Below are positions 8,455-16,703 of a stretch of 49,370 nucleotides of DNA, one piece after another (position 1 is the first letter of the stretch; each line of letters begins with the position of its first letter). A model generated the notes under the pieces. The model saw only the letters and a program-made list of their open reading frames with translations. It did not search any database and was not told the origin of the DNA. Both the position numbers and the translations under genes were made by a program. The stretch comes from Paracoccaceae bacterium (GTDB lineage: Bacteria > Pseudomonadota > Alphaproteobacteria > Rhodobacterales > Rhodobacteraceae), in assembly GCA_030066905.1 (NCBI GenBank), contig JASJAR010000029.1:1-49370 (forward strand), given 5' to 3'.

Positions 8455-9494
8455 GCAACCCTATGATCGACCCCCGCGACCTTGCCCGCTGCCGCGACGC
8501 GATCCGCCATGGCTCGCTGTCGTTCTACACCGCGTCCCGGCTGCTGCCCGCCCGGGTCCGCGACCCGGCCCTCGCGCTCTATGCCTTCTGCCGGCTCTCG
8601 GACGACGCGGTCGATCTCGGGCACGACAAGACATCGGCGGTGCTTCACCTGCGCGACCGGCTGGGGCTCATCTACGAGGGCCGCCCCCATGACGCGCCGG
8701 CCGACCGGGCCTTCGCCGCCGTGATCGAAGAGCACCAGATGCCGCGGGCCCTGCCCGACGCGCTCCTCGAAGGGCTCGCCTGGGACGCCCAGTGGCGGCA
8801 ATACGAAACCCTTTCGGGAGTGTTCGACTATTCGGCCCGCGTCGCGGCCGCCGTGGGCGCGATGATGGCGGTGCTCATGGGGGTGCGCGATGCCGCCGCA
8901 CTCGCCCGCGCCTGCGACCTCGGGGTGGCGATGCAGCTTACGAACATCGCCCGCGACGTCGGCGAAGACGCCCGTGCCGGCCGGCTTTACCTGCCGCTCG
9001 ACTGGATGGAGGAGGCGGGGCTCGACCCGCGCACCTTCTTCGCCGACCCCGTGCCCGACGCGCGCGTCAGAGCGATGACGAAGCGGCTCCTGCGCACCGC
9101 AAACCGTCTCTATCTTAGGGCGGAAACGGGCATTCCCGCCCTGCCGCTCTCGGCCCGACCCGGGATATATGCTGCCCGCCACGTCTATGCCGGCATCGGC
9201 GGGGCGATCGAGAAAAACGGGTTCGACACGATCAGCTACCGCGCCCGCACCTACAAGGGACAGAAGCTCGGCTGGCTGGGGCTCGCGCTTTTGCGCTCCG
9301 GCGTCTCCGTCGCAATGCCCCGCTCCCCGGTCGTGCTCGCCGAGCCCCTGGAGGAAACCCGCTTTCTCGTCGATGCCGCAGCCCGCGCCCCGGCGCGCAG
9401 CCCTCGCTCGCGCGCGCTCGCCGATGTGCTCACCCAGCTCGAAGCGGCCGACCGCGACCGCCGCAGCGCTCTTCTGGACGGGCGGCGGGCCTGA
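8451..9494 (+). CDS. crtB: Phytoene synthase CrtB
   Basis: 347 residues of the squalene/phytoene synthase family. Two Asp-rich substrate-Mg2+ motifs are visible: LSDDAVD at about residue 45 and TNIARDVGEDARAGRLYLP at about 165. It condenses two geranylgeranyl diphosphates to phytoene. Coupled to crtI by a 4-bp overlap and followed 15 bp later by tspO. Confidence 0.95.
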   Translation: MSNPMIDPRDLARCRDAIRHGSLSFYTASRLLPARVRDPALALYAFCRLSDDAVDLGHDKTSAVLHLRDRLGLIYEGRPHDAPADRAFAAVIEEHQMPRALPDALLEGLAWDAQWRQYETLSGVFDYSARVAAAVGAMMAVLMGVRDAAALARACDLGVAMQLTNIARDVGEDARAGRLYLPLDWMEEAGLDPRTFFADPVPDARVRAMTKRLLRTANRLYLRAETGIPALPLSARPGIYAARHVYAGIGGAIEKNGFDTISYRARTYKGQKLGWLGLALLRSGVSVAMPRSPVVLAEPLEETRFLVDAAARAPARSPRSRALADVLTQLEAADRDRRSALLDGRRA

Positions 9495-9496
9495 GC

Positions 9497-9510
9497 TAGG
9501 TCGCGACCTA
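9497..9510. promoter_or_regulatory. 14-bp perfect palindrome at the tspO start
   Basis: TAGGTCGCGACCTA spans the crtB-tspO gap, includes the only AGG that could serve as a ribosome binding site, and ends on the A of the tspO ATG. It could form a small hairpin or a protein site. Effect unknown. Confidence 0.4.
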
Positions 9511-9980
9511 TGGACATCGTTCTCTTCGCCATCTTCCTCGCCGCCTGTTTCGGGGCGGGGGCCACGGGCGCGATGTTTCCGCCGGGGGAGTGGTACGAGC
9601 GTCTCGCCAAACCCTCCTGGAACCCGCCGAACTGGGTCTTCCCGGTGGCCTGGACCCTCCTCTATCTCTGCATCGCCGCCGCCGCGGCCCGTGCCGCAAC
9701 GGTTCCCGGCAGCGCTTATGGGATGGCGTTTCTGGCGGTCCAGTTCAGCCTCAACGCACTCTGGACGCCGGTGTTTTTCGGCCTCAGGCGGATGAAAGCG
9801 GCGCTTGTCGTCGTCCTCTGCCTCTGGGTGGCGGTGGCCGCGACCATGCTCGCCTTCTTCCAGCTCGACACGCTCGCGGGCGCGCTCTTCATCCCCTACC
9901 TTCTCTGGGTGACCGTCGCCTCGGCGCTCAACTATACCGTCTGGCGGATGAACCCCGACGTCGAACCGCTCACGCCCTGA
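9510..9980 (+). CDS. tspO: Tryptophan-rich sensory protein TspO (CrtK)
   Basis: 156-residue, five-helix membrane protein of the TspO/MBR (peripheral benzodiazepine receptor) family. The Trp/Pro-rich loop PSWNPPNWVFPVAWTLLY is diagnostic. In Rhodobacter TspO sits in the outer membrane, binds porphyrins and lowers expression of pigment genes through the PpsR/AppA system. It keeps its usual place after crtB and ends against a double palindrome facing crtC. Confidence 0.93.
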   Translation: MDIVLFAIFLAACFGAGATGAMFPPGEWYERLAKPSWNPPNWVFPVAWTLLYLCIAAAAARAATVPGSAYGMAFLAVQFSLNALWTPVFFGLRRMKAALVVVLCLWVAVAATMLAFFQLDTLAGALFIPYLLWVTVASALNYTVWRMNPDVEPLTP

Positions 9981-9981
9981 A

Positions 9982-10003
9982 GGCCCGGTTTCGAAATCGG
10001 GCC
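9982..10003. terminator. Hairpin 1 between tspO and crtC
   Basis: Near-perfect 22-bp palindrome, arms GGCCCGGTTT and AAATCGGGCC with one G-T pair, directly after the tspO stop and followed by CCCCC rather than a T run. A likely bidirectional stop between convergent genes. Confidence 0.6.
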
Positions 10004-10005
10004 TC

Positions 10006-10025
10006 CCCCCGTTTCGAAACGGGGG
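10006..10025. terminator. Hairpin 2 between tspO and crtC
   Basis: Perfect 20-bp palindrome CCCCCGTTTCGAAACGGGGG, ending 1 bp before the crtC stop codon. It shares the GTTTCGAAA core with hairpin 1, so the two look like a duplication. Confidence 0.6.
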
Positions 10026-10026
10026 C

Positions 10027-10962
10027 TCACCGCTCGAACCGCCAGCCCGGCCGCCGCGGCACCCGCAGCGCCAGCATCGGCTTCAGAAACGGCGAGGCGA
10101 ACCGGTCGAGATCGAGCGCTTCGTGGACGCCGTCGGTCTCATGCCCGCCGATCTTCGTGCGCACCACCGAGCGGCTGTAGAACGGTGCATCGAGCATCGC
10201 TTTCACCTGGCGCGGCCGGAACCCCGGATCGGCCCGCGTCGCGCGGCGCACCGCCCAGAGCGACCGGGCCATCGGCGCCTTCCGCGGCACTTCCATAGGC
10301 TCTATCTCGCCTGTTTCGGTGAATTTCGCCCCGACCGCGAGCCGCCCGCCGTCGCGCCGCTCGGCGTCGTAGAAACAGGCCGCGCCCCCGGGCGTGGGAA
10401 ACCGCCCCCAGGTCCAGTAGGAAAAATCGTCCTCCAGCGCCCTTGTGCCGAAATTGGCGTCGAAATAGCCATGGCCGGTCCATTGCCAGCCCCGGTTGAG
10501 GTCGACCTCGATGTCCGCGGTCGGCGCGAAAGGCCGCCAGACATGGGTGCCGGCGGGATGGAGTGGCAGCTCCACCCCGGTCAGCCCGCGCGGGGTCAGG
10601 GTGATGCGCCCTTTGACCCGGCCCGGCAAGGGCGGCGAGGCGAGCTCGTCGATGTTGATCACCAGCCGCTCGCCCGCCCAGGAGAGCCGGCTCGGGCCCA
10701 CCTCGAAGACGTCCCGCGATTGCCTGAGCGCGCCCTCGCCCCGGTCGGTCATCGTGAACCGCCCGCCGGGCCCGTAGGTCGCGACATTGATGCAGACGTG
10801 ATTATGCGGGCGCCGCCGCCCGGACCAGCGGTACCAGGGCGAAAAGACCGACCCTATGAAGGCGATGACCGAGACCGCGCGGGTCCCATCGTCGGAGACC
10901 CCGTCGATATACCACCAGGCATAGCCGTCCGGCGGGATGCGGAGGTCGAAGTTCGGTCGCTC
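10027..10962 (-). CDS. crtC: Carotenoid 1,2-hydratase CrtC (start unresolved)
   Basis: The protein is clearly CrtC: the frame from FDLRIPPDGYAWWY (Phe at 10950) through VIAFIGSVFSPWYRW to PRRPGWRFER is intact, about 307 residues. It adds water to neurosporene or lycopene ends in the spheroidene pathway. Its reading frame holds no ATG, GTG or TTG upstream of the conserved domain, nor for about 60 codons inside it. An ATG at 10964 is in the crtD frame; one extra base between it and Phe would give M-S-D-R-x-F-D-L. Either an unusual start is used, or there is a 1-base deletion (real or a sequence error). The crtD frame runs on over the first 100 or so bases of crtC. I give 10962 only as a nominal in-frame boundary. 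Confidence 0.75.
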   Translation of the reverse strand, partial: ERPNFDLRIPPDGYAWWYIDGVSDDGTRAVSVIAFIGSVFSPWYRWSGRRRPHNHVCINVATYGPGGRFTMTDRGEGALRQSRDVFEVGPSRLSWAGERLVINIDELASPPLPGRVKGRITLTPRGLTGVELPLHPAGTHVWRPFAPTADIEVDLNRGWQWTGHGYFDANFGTRALEDDFSYWTWGRFPTPGGAACFYDAERRDGGRLAVGAKFTETGEIEPMEVPRKAPMARSLWAVRRATRADPGFRPRQVKAMLDAPFYSRSVVRTKIGGHETDGVHEALDLDRFASPFLKPMLALRVPRRPGWRFER

Positions 10963-12419
10963 ATGATCGTCTCGGCCGCATGCTTTCCGGAAAGCGTCGC
11001 CATCGGCACCCCCGCCCCCGGATGGGTCCCGCCGCCCGCCAGATAGAGCCCCGGCACCGGCGTTTTCGCCCTCGGCCGCGCCAGTGCGGCGAGGGCCCCG
11101 TGCGGGCTCCGCCCGTAGAGCGACCCCGCCGAGCCCGGAAAGAGCGCTTCGAAACCGTCCGGGTCGGTCAGGGCGCCGAGGTCCGGCGTCGGTTCGAAGG
11201 ACACCCCTCGCCGCGCCAGGGTCTGAAATACGCGCGTCCGACATTGGGCCGCCTCCTCGTTCCGGCCACCGACGGGGGCCGCGTTTTCGATGATCTCGAA
11301 GCGCTCGAGCCGTGGCGGGGTCTGGCCCGCCCCCCGATCCTCGGCGCAGATGTAAAGGGTGGGGTCTTCGGGTGGCGTTCCGGCCGCAACAGGGTCGAAT
11401 TCGGAACGCGGGTCCGCGCCGAAGAAGACGTTGTGATGCAGAAGCTCCGGCCCCTCGACGACGGCGGCGAAGCTCCACACCCGGGCCGAGAGGCTCCGCG
11501 GCTCGACGGCCCGTTCGGGAACGGACGCGGCAACGCCCTGGCCGAGCAAGCCGCGCCGCAACGCCCGGGGGTCGCCGGCGAAGACGACGGCATCGGCCGC
11601 AATCCGCTCGCCGCGATCGGTCGACAGGGCGGCCACTCGTCCGCCTTGCCGTTCGATGCGGGTCGCGCGGGTCTCGTAGCAAAACGACACCCCAAGACCT
11701 TCGGCGATCGAGGCCAGCGCCGCGGCGAGCCGGTGCATCCCGCCGCCGACCCGCCAGACCCCGTGTTCCTCGGCCCGCCAGATCAGCGACAGAAGGGCAG
11801 GTGAGGCGTAGGGCGAGCCGCCGACATATGTCGCATATCGCCCGAAGAGCTGCCGGAGCCTTCGGTCGCGGAACTGCCCGGCCAGGCGGCGGGCCATCGT
11901 CGCCCAGGGCATCAGGGCGGGCAGGAGGGCCGGGTTGGCGATTGCGGCACCGGCCAGTGCGGCGAGGCGGGGAGAGCCGGTCTCCATCATCGGTGTGCGA
12001 AACGCCTCAAAAAGCGTCTCTGTTTCAGCCCGAAAGGCGCGAAACCGGTCCGCTTCTCCCACTCCGGCGAAGGCGGCAATGGCATCCGCGCTCGCCTCGG
12101 GGCCGGCAAAGAGATCGAGCCGCGATCCGTCCGGCCACCAGTGCCGGGCGATGACCGGTTCGGGATGGAGCGTCACATGATCGTCCAAGCGCGTGCCCGC
12201 GGCTCGGGCGAGATCGTCGAACACCCACCGCATCGTCAATACGGTCGGCCCGGCATCGACGGGCCCCGCTGCGCTGGGGACGGTGCGGGCCTTCCCGCCG
12301 GGCCCGCCCGCAGCCTCGACGACGGTCACCGCGTCGCCGGCGGCGGCCAGCCGGATCGCCGTGGCAAGGCCGCCGAACCCGGCGCCGACGACAATCGTAT
12401 GGAGGCGGTCGCGAGACAT
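10854..12419 (-). CDS. crtD: 1-hydroxycarotenoid 3,4-desaturase CrtD
   Basis: 521 residues from ATG 12419 (MSRDRLHTIVVGAGFGGL). FAD-dependent desaturase related to CrtI with a Rossmann motif at the N-terminus and GGGTHPGAGVPMATLSG near the C-terminus. It dehydrogenates hydroxyneurosporene to demethylspheroidene. An earlier in-frame ATG (12449) abuts a PpsR box and lacks a ribosome binding site, so I prefer 12419. After the conserved ending AAETI the frame continues about 36 codons into crtC in another frame, giving a low-complexity Ser/Thr/Arg tail. Length is slightly above the usual 495 or so. Confidence 0.9.
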   Translation of the reverse strand: MSRDRLHTIVVGAGFGGLATAIRLAAAGDAVTVVEAAGGPGGKARTVPSAAGPVDAGPTVLTMRWVFDDLARAAGTRLDDHVTLHPEPVIARHWWPDGSRLDLFAGPEASADAIAAFAGVGEADRFRAFRAETETLFEAFRTPMMETGSPRLAALAGAAIANPALLPALMPWATMARRLAGQFRDRRLRQLFGRYATYVGGSPYASPALLSLIWRAEEHGVWRVGGGMHRLAAALASIAEGLGVSFCYETRATRIERQGGRVAALSTDRGERIAADAVVFAGDPRALRRGLLGQGVAASVPERAVEPRSLSARVWSFAAVVEGPELLHHNVFFGADPRSEFDPVAAGTPPEDPTLYICAEDRGAGQTPPRLERFEIIENAAPVGGRNEEAAQCRTRVFQTLARRGVSFEPTPDLGALTDPDGFEALFPGSAGSLYGRSPHGALAALARPRAKTPVPGLYLAGGGTHPGAGVPMATLSGKHAAETIMSDRTSTSASRRTAMPGGISTGSPTMGPARSRSSPS

Positions 12420-12449
12420 CGGCGGAATTGTTGACTCGACACCGGCCAT

Positions 12450-12467
12450 TGTCCACTATGATTTACA
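12450..12467. promoter_or_regulatory. PpsR/CrtJ box (crtD side)
   Basis: Exact TGT-N12-ACA (TGTCCACTATGATTTACA) in the divergent crtD-crtE promoter, 25 bp from its partner at 12475. Confidence 0.82.
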
Positions 12468-12474
12468 CCTATAC

Positions 12475-12492
12475 TGTCAGTTAATCATGACA
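12475..12492. promoter_or_regulatory. PpsR/CrtJ box (crtE side)
   Basis: Exact TGT-N12-ACA (TGTCAGTTAATCATGACA), ending 12 bp before the crtE ATG. Two closely spaced boxes suit cooperative binding by PpsR tetramers. Confidence 0.85.
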
Positions 12493-12504
12493 TAAGGGGC
12501 ACAT

Positions 12505-13374
12505 ATGCCGCTTTCCGCCCGCATCGACGCCGCCCTGCAAAGTGCCATCCGCGTGGGGCAGGCCGACCCCGCGCCCGCCAAGCTCGCCGAGGCGCTCGCC
12601 TATGCGGTCACACCGGGGGGCGCCCGGATCCGCCCGACGATCCTGTTGTCGGTGGCCCTGGCCTGCGGCGACAGCGACCCCGGTCTCGCCTCGGCGGCGG
12701 CTGCGGCGCTCGAGCTTATCCACTGCGCCTCGCTCGTCCATGACGACCTGCCGGCTTTCGACGATGCGCCGATCCGCCGGGGCAAGCCCACGGTCCACCG
12801 CGCTTATGGCGAGCCGCTCGCCGTGCTGACCGGCGACAGCCTGATCATTCTTGCCTTCGACACGGTCGCAACGGCCGGAGCGGAGAACCCGGCCCGCGCG
12901 CTCGAACTCACCCGCATTCTTGCCCGCCGCACCGGCATGCCCTTCGGCATCTGTGCCGGGCAGGGCTGGGAAAGCGAGCCGCGGATCGATCTGGCGGCGT
13001 ATCATCAGGCGAAGACCGGCGCGCTCTTCATGGCCGCGACCGAGATGGGTGCGGTCGCCGCCGGCGAACCCGCCGAGCCCTGGGTGGAGCTCGGGGCGCG
13101 GATCGGCGAGGCCTTTCAGGTTGCCGACGACCTTCGCGACGCGCTCGAAAGCGAGGCGACCCTCGGCAAGCCTGTCGGGCAAGACGTCCGGCTCGGACGG
13201 CCTTCGGCGGTCACCGAGTTCGGGGTCGAGGGAGCCATCGACCGGCTGAAGAACAACCTTGCCGGGGCGATCGCCTCGATCCCCTCCTGCCCCGGGGAGG
13301 CCGCGCTGGCTGAGATGGTGCGCAAGACCGCCGAGCGGCTGACGCCGGTCCGGCCGACGATCCCCGGTGAGTGA
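12505..13374 (+). CDS. crtE: Geranylgeranyl diphosphate synthase CrtE
   Basis: 289-residue prenyltransferase of the IspA/GGPPS family. The first Asp-rich motif is HDDLPAFDD at about residue 80 and the second DDLRD at about 210. It supplies C20 diphosphate for phytoene and for the phytyl tail of bacteriochlorophyll. ATG at 12505 has AAGGGG 8 bp upstream. It opens the crtEF-bchCXYZ-puf superoperon and overlaps crtF by 8 bp. Confidence 0.93.
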   Translation: MPLSARIDAALQSAIRVGQADPAPAKLAEALAYAVTPGGARIRPTILLSVALACGDSDPGLASAAAAALELIHCASLVHDDLPAFDDAPIRRGKPTVHRAYGEPLAVLTGDSLIILAFDTVATAGAENPARALELTRILARRTGMPFGICAGQGWESEPRIDLAAYHQAKTGALFMAATEMGAVAAGEPAEPWVELGARIGEAFQVADDLRDALESEATLGKPVGQDVRLGRPSAVTEFGVEGAIDRLKNNLAGAIASIPSCPGEAALAEMVRKTAERLTPVRPTIPGE

Positions 13375-14509
13375 CACCGCGCTGCCGGGGGCCCGCCCGT
13401 CCCGTCGCGGCTTTCGCTTCTTTGCCTGGCGCAACCGCCTCGCCCGGTCCCGCGCCTTCCAGAGCTTTGCCGCCCGCACCCCGGTGCTGCGGGGCATCGC
13501 GAAATCGGAAGGAGCGGCGCTTTTCGATCTGGTCGCGGGGTTCTGCCATAGCCAGGTGCTCCGCGCCGTGGTCGAACTGGGTCTCCTCGACATCCTTCTC
13601 GAAGAGGCACGCACACCTGCCGCACTGGCCCGTATGGCCAGGCTCAGCGAAGACCGCATGGCGCTGTTGCTTCGCGCCGCCACCGCATTGGGGCTCACCG
13701 AAACCGCCCGGGGCGGCGCCTACCGCACGTCGCGGCGCGGGGCGGCGCTTCTCGGCGTCCCGGGGCTGCCGGAGATGATCCGCCATCACGACATCCTCTA
13801 CCGGGATCTCGCCGACCCCGTGGCGTTCCTGCGTGGCGAGACCGAACCGGCGCTGGCCGCCTTCTGGCCCTATGTCTTCGGCGCGGGCGGGGCGGCGGAG
13901 CCGGATGTCAAGGCGCGCTACTCGGCGCTCATGGCCGACAGTCAGGCGCTCGTGGCGGAGGAAACCCTGCGCACGGTGTCCTTCTCCGGCTGCCGGCATC
14001 TGATGGATGTCGGCGGTGGCACCGGGGTCTTTCTTTCCGCGGTCCTCTCCGACTATCCGTCGCTCGCGGGCACCCTCGTCGATCTCCCCGGTGTCGCCGA
14101 GGCCGCCCGGGCCCGATTCGACACAGCGGGGCAGGGGGGGCGTGTCCGCCTCGCCTCCGCCGACTTCCGCACCGATCCCTTGCCTGGAGGGGCGGATGCA
14201 GTGTCGCTGGTGCGGGTGCTTTACGATCACTCCGACGAAACCGTTGCCGCCCTTCTGGCGAAGGTCCATTCCGCTTTGCCTCCCGGCGGCCGTCTCGTCG
14301 TGTCCGAACCGATGTCGGGCGGCGCCCGGCCCGAGCGTGCGGGCGATGCCTATTTTGCGCTCTATTGCGCGGCGATGGGAACGGGCCGGGCCCGGAGCCG
14401 TGCCGAGATCGCCGCCCATCTCGGCCAGGCCGGGTTCGACAAGATCGAGGCCCCCACCGTCCGCCGCCCCTTCGTGACGGGGATCGTGACGGCGCGCAAA
14501 ACTGTCTAG
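13367..14509 (+). CDS. crtF: Hydroxyneurosporene/demethylspheroidene O-methyltransferase CrtF
   Basis: 380 residues, GTG start. A plant-type O-methyltransferase with an N-terminal winged-helix dimerisation region (about 55-120) and a SAM-binding motif LMDVGGGTGVFLSAV at about residue 210, followed by VRVLYDHSDE and VSEPM. It methylates the 1-hydroxyl of demethylspheroidene to give spheroidene. Coupled to crtE by overlap. The 112-bp gap after it carries two PpsR boxes. Confidence 0.92.
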   Translation: MSDTALPGARPSRRGFRFFAWRNRLARSRAFQSFAARTPVLRGIAKSEGAALFDLVAGFCHSQVLRAVVELGLLDILLEEARTPAALARMARLSEDRMALLLRAATALGLTETARGGAYRTSRRGAALLGVPGLPEMIRHHDILYRDLADPVAFLRGETEPALAAFWPYVFGAGGAAEPDVKARYSALMADSQALVAEETLRTVSFSGCRHLMDVGGGTGVFLSAVLSDYPSLAGTLVDLPGVAEAARARFDTAGQGGRVRLASADFRTDPLPGGADAVSLVRVLYDHSDETVAALLAKVHSALPPGGRLVVSEPMSGGARPERAGDAYFALYCAAMGTGRARSRAEIAAHLGQAGFDKIEAPTVRRPFVTGIVTARKTV

Positions 14510-14516
14510 ATCTGAC

Positions 14517-14534
14517 TGTCTAAAAAAGTTGACA
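14517..14534. promoter_or_regulatory. PpsR/CrtJ box 1 upstream of bchC
   Basis: Exact TGT-N12-ACA (TGTCTAAAAAAGTTGACA). The right half TTGACA is a consensus -35 hexamer. Confidence 0.88.
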
Positions 14535-14542
14535 GTCTGGAC

Positions 14543-14560
14543 TGTAAGATTAGACTGACA
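14543..14560. promoter_or_regulatory. PpsR/CrtJ box 2 upstream of bchC
   Basis: Exact TGT-N12-ACA (TGTAAGATTAGACTGACA), 26 bp after box 1. The double box over the bchC promoter is a classic arrangement in Rhodobacter. Confidence 0.88.
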
Positions 14561-14621
14561 TACCAAGGCTGAAAAGCACGCCCCATTGCAATGCGGGCAC
14601 GCCGAAGACCGGGAGCAAAGT

Positions 14622-15563
14622 TTGGACACCTCCGCGATCATCCTGAACGGGCCGAGAGACCTTTCTCTCGGATCGCTGGGGCTGGCAGAGCCGGGCCCCA
14701 CCGATCTCGTCGTCGAGATCGATTGGTCGGGGATCTCCACGGGCACCGAAAAGCTTTTCTGGACAGGGCAGATGCCGCCGTTTCCCGGCATGGGCTACCC
14801 GCTCGTGCCGGGCTACGAGGCCGCCGGCGAGGTGGTCGAGGCCGGGGCCGACACCCCGTTTCAGACCGGCGACCGCGTGTTCGTTCCGGGCGCGGCCTGT
14901 TTCGAGGGCGCGCGCGGATTGTTTGGCGGGGCCGCGGCCCGCATCGTCACCGACGCCTCCCGGGTGGCCCGAATCGATTCGTCGCTGGGCCCCGAAGGCG
15001 CGCTTCTGGCCCTCGCCGCCACCGCCCGCCACGCCATGGCCGGGATCGACAAGCGCGTCCCCGACCTCATCATCGGCCACGGGGTCCTCGGCCGGCTCCT
15101 TGCCCGCCTCACCATCGCCGCCGGCGCCCCGGCCCCGACTGTTTGGGACACCGACCCCGCCCGCCGCGGCGGTGCCATGGGCTACGAGGTGCTCGATCCG
15201 GCCGACGACACCCGCCACGACTACGCTTCGATCTATGACGCCTCGGGTGCCGCCGGCACGCTCGACACAGCGATCACCCGCATCGCGAAAGGCGGCGAGG
15301 TCGTGCTCGCGGGGTTCTACCCCGAACCCCTCTCCTTCGCCTTCCCCCCCGCGTTCATGAAAGAGGCCCGCATCCGTGTGGCCGCCGAATGGACGCCGGA
15401 TGATCTCACCGCGACCCGGGCGCTGATCGAAGGCGGTGCGCTCTCGCTTGCCGGTCTCGTCACCCACATCGCCAACCCCGCCGACGCGCGGGCCGCCTAT
15501 GCGACGGCTTTCGACGACCCCGCATGTCTCAAGATGATCCTCGACTGGAAGGCCGCCGCATGA
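14622..15563 (+). CDS. bchC: Bacteriochlorophyllide a dehydrogenase BchC
   Basis: 313-residue medium-chain dehydrogenase-like protein with [39 protein letters not shown] N-terminal signature (only the ends GISTGTEK and GYEAAGEV need matching). It oxidises the 3-hydroxyethyl group to the 3-acetyl group of bacteriochlorophyllide a. The family alignment points to a TTG start at 14622 ([11 protein letters not shown]), with GGGAG 7 bp upstream. An ATG 36 bp earlier is in frame but would add a non-conserved leader. Its stop overlaps the bchX start (ATGA). Confidence 0.92.
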   Translation: MDTSAIILNGPRDLSLGSLGLAEPGPTDLVVEIDWSGISTGTEKLFWTGQMPPFPGMGYPLVPGYEAAGEVVEAGADTPFQTGDRVFVPGAACFEGARGLFGGAAARIVTDASRVARIDSSLGPEGALLALAATARHAMAGIDKRVPDLIIGHGVLGRLLARLTIAAGAPAPTVWDTDPARRGGAMGYEVLDPADDTRHDYASIYDASGAAGTLDTAITRIAKGGEVVLAGFYPEPLSFAFPPAFMKEARIRVAAEWTPDDLTATRALIEGGALSLAGLVTHIANPADARAAYATAFDDPACLKMILDWKAAA

Positions 15564-16591
15564 AGGACGAGATTTCAAAAGCGCCCGGTTCGGCGGGCGA
15601 CGTCCCAAACCTGAAAGACTTCGACCGACGGCTCCGCGACGAGGCCCATGAGGACCTCGCCGATATCGTCGCCGACGAACCCAGCTCGAAGACCCAGATC
15701 ATCGCGATCTACGGCAAGGGCGGGATCGGGAAGTCCTTCACGCTCGCAAATCTCAGCCACATGATGGCCGAACAGGGCAAGCGCGTGCTGCTGATCGGCT
15801 GCGACCCGAAATCCGACACGACCTCGCTCCTTTTCGGCGGCAAGGCCTGCCCGACGATCATCGAGACCTCCACGAAGAAGAAGCTCGCCGGCGAGGAAGT
15901 GAAAATCGGCGACGTCTGCTTCAAGCGCGGCGGCGTCTTCGCGATGGAGCTCGGGGGCCCGGAAGTCGGCCGCGGCTGCGGCGGGCGCGGCATCATCCAC
16001 GGCTTTGAGCTTCTCGAAAAGCTCGGCTTCCACGATTGGGATTTCGACTACGTCCTTCTCGATTTCCTGGGCGACGTGGTCTGCGGCGGCTTCGGTCTGC
16101 CCATCGCGCGGGACATGGCGCAAAAGGTCATCCTCGTCGGCTCGAACGACCTTCAGTCGCTCTATGTCGCCAACAACGTCTGCTCGGCGGTGGAATACTT
16201 CCGAAAGCTCGGCGGCAATGTCGGTGTGGCCGGCCTCGTCATCAACAAGGACGACGGCTCGGGCGAGGCCCAGGCCTTCGCCGAAGCCGCCGGCATCCCC
16301 GTGCTCGCCTCGATCCCGCAGGATGACGATCTTCGGAAGAAGTCGGCAAACTATCAGATTGTAGGTACGGAAAAGTCCCCCTGGGGCTCCCTGTTTGCCG
16401 AGCTTGGTCTCAACGTCGCGGACGCCCCGCCGATCCGCCCCGCTCCACTCGACCAGGACGGCCTTCTGGCCTTGTTCGACGGATCCGATACCGGCGCCGG
16501 CGTCACCCTGGAACCTGCGACCGACGAGGACATGCGCGGACCCGATGCCGCGCCGAAAGTCTCGCTCGAGGTGATTTACGACGATGTGTGA
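15560..16591 (+). CDS. bchX: Chlorophyllide reductase iron protein BchX
   Basis: 343-residue NifH/BchL-like ATPase. P-loop YGKGGIGKS is at about residue 55. The two [4Fe-4S] cysteine contexts GRGCGGRG and GDVVCGGFG bind the cluster shared by the homodimer. It passes electrons to BchYZ for reduction of ring B. ATG at 15560 overlaps the bchC stop. The 3' end overlaps the start of a 39-codon ORF by 8 bp. Confidence 0.95.
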   Translation: MKDEISKAPGSAGDVPNLKDFDRRLRDEAHEDLADIVADEPSSKTQIIAIYGKGGIGKSFTLANLSHMMAEQGKRVLLIGCDPKSDTTSLLFGGKACPTIIETSTKKKLAGEEVKIGDVCFKRGGVFAMELGGPEVGRGCGGRGIIHGFELLEKLGFHDWDFDYVLLDFLGDVVCGGFGLPIARDMAQKVILVGSNDLQSLYVANNVCSAVEYFRKLGGNVGVAGLVINKDDGSGEAQAFAEAAGIPVLASIPQDDDLRKKSANYQIVGTEKSPWGSLFAELGLNVADAPPIRPAPLDQDGLLALFDGSDTGAGVTLEPATDEDMRGPDAAPKVSLEVIYDDV

Positions 16592-16703
16592 CGAATGCCG
16601 CCTCCACGGCGTCGACTGCACGACGCTCATGCTCCAACGGGCGCGCCGCGAACAGATCGTGCGGCTCCTGCTCGACATCTACTTCCCGAAGGATGGCGAG
16701 TGA
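16584..16703 (+). CDS. Small Cys-rich ORF between bchX and bchY (39 aa)
   Basis: A 39-codon frame beginning [12 protein letters not shown] and ending in LLLDIYFPKDGE. It starts inside the last codons of bchX (ATG 16584, bchX stop at 16591) and its TGA overlaps the GTG start of bchY, so all three are translationally coupled. A CxxC pair plus a third Cys followed by an amphipathic helix suggests a tiny metal-binding or iron-sulfur-handling protein. I do not recognise a named family. It could also be just a coupling leader. Position between two chlorophyllide reductase subunits is the main clue. Confidence 0.6.
   Translation: MCDECRLHGVDCTTLMLQRARREQIVRLLLDIYFPKDGE

Noticed and set aside
12481..14791. 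Open frames of about 405 and 526 codons antisense to crtE and crtF
   Set aside because: Shadows of conserved genes in a high-GC sequence; the composition is Arg/Gly/Pro-rich with no motif, and they cross PpsR promoter regions.
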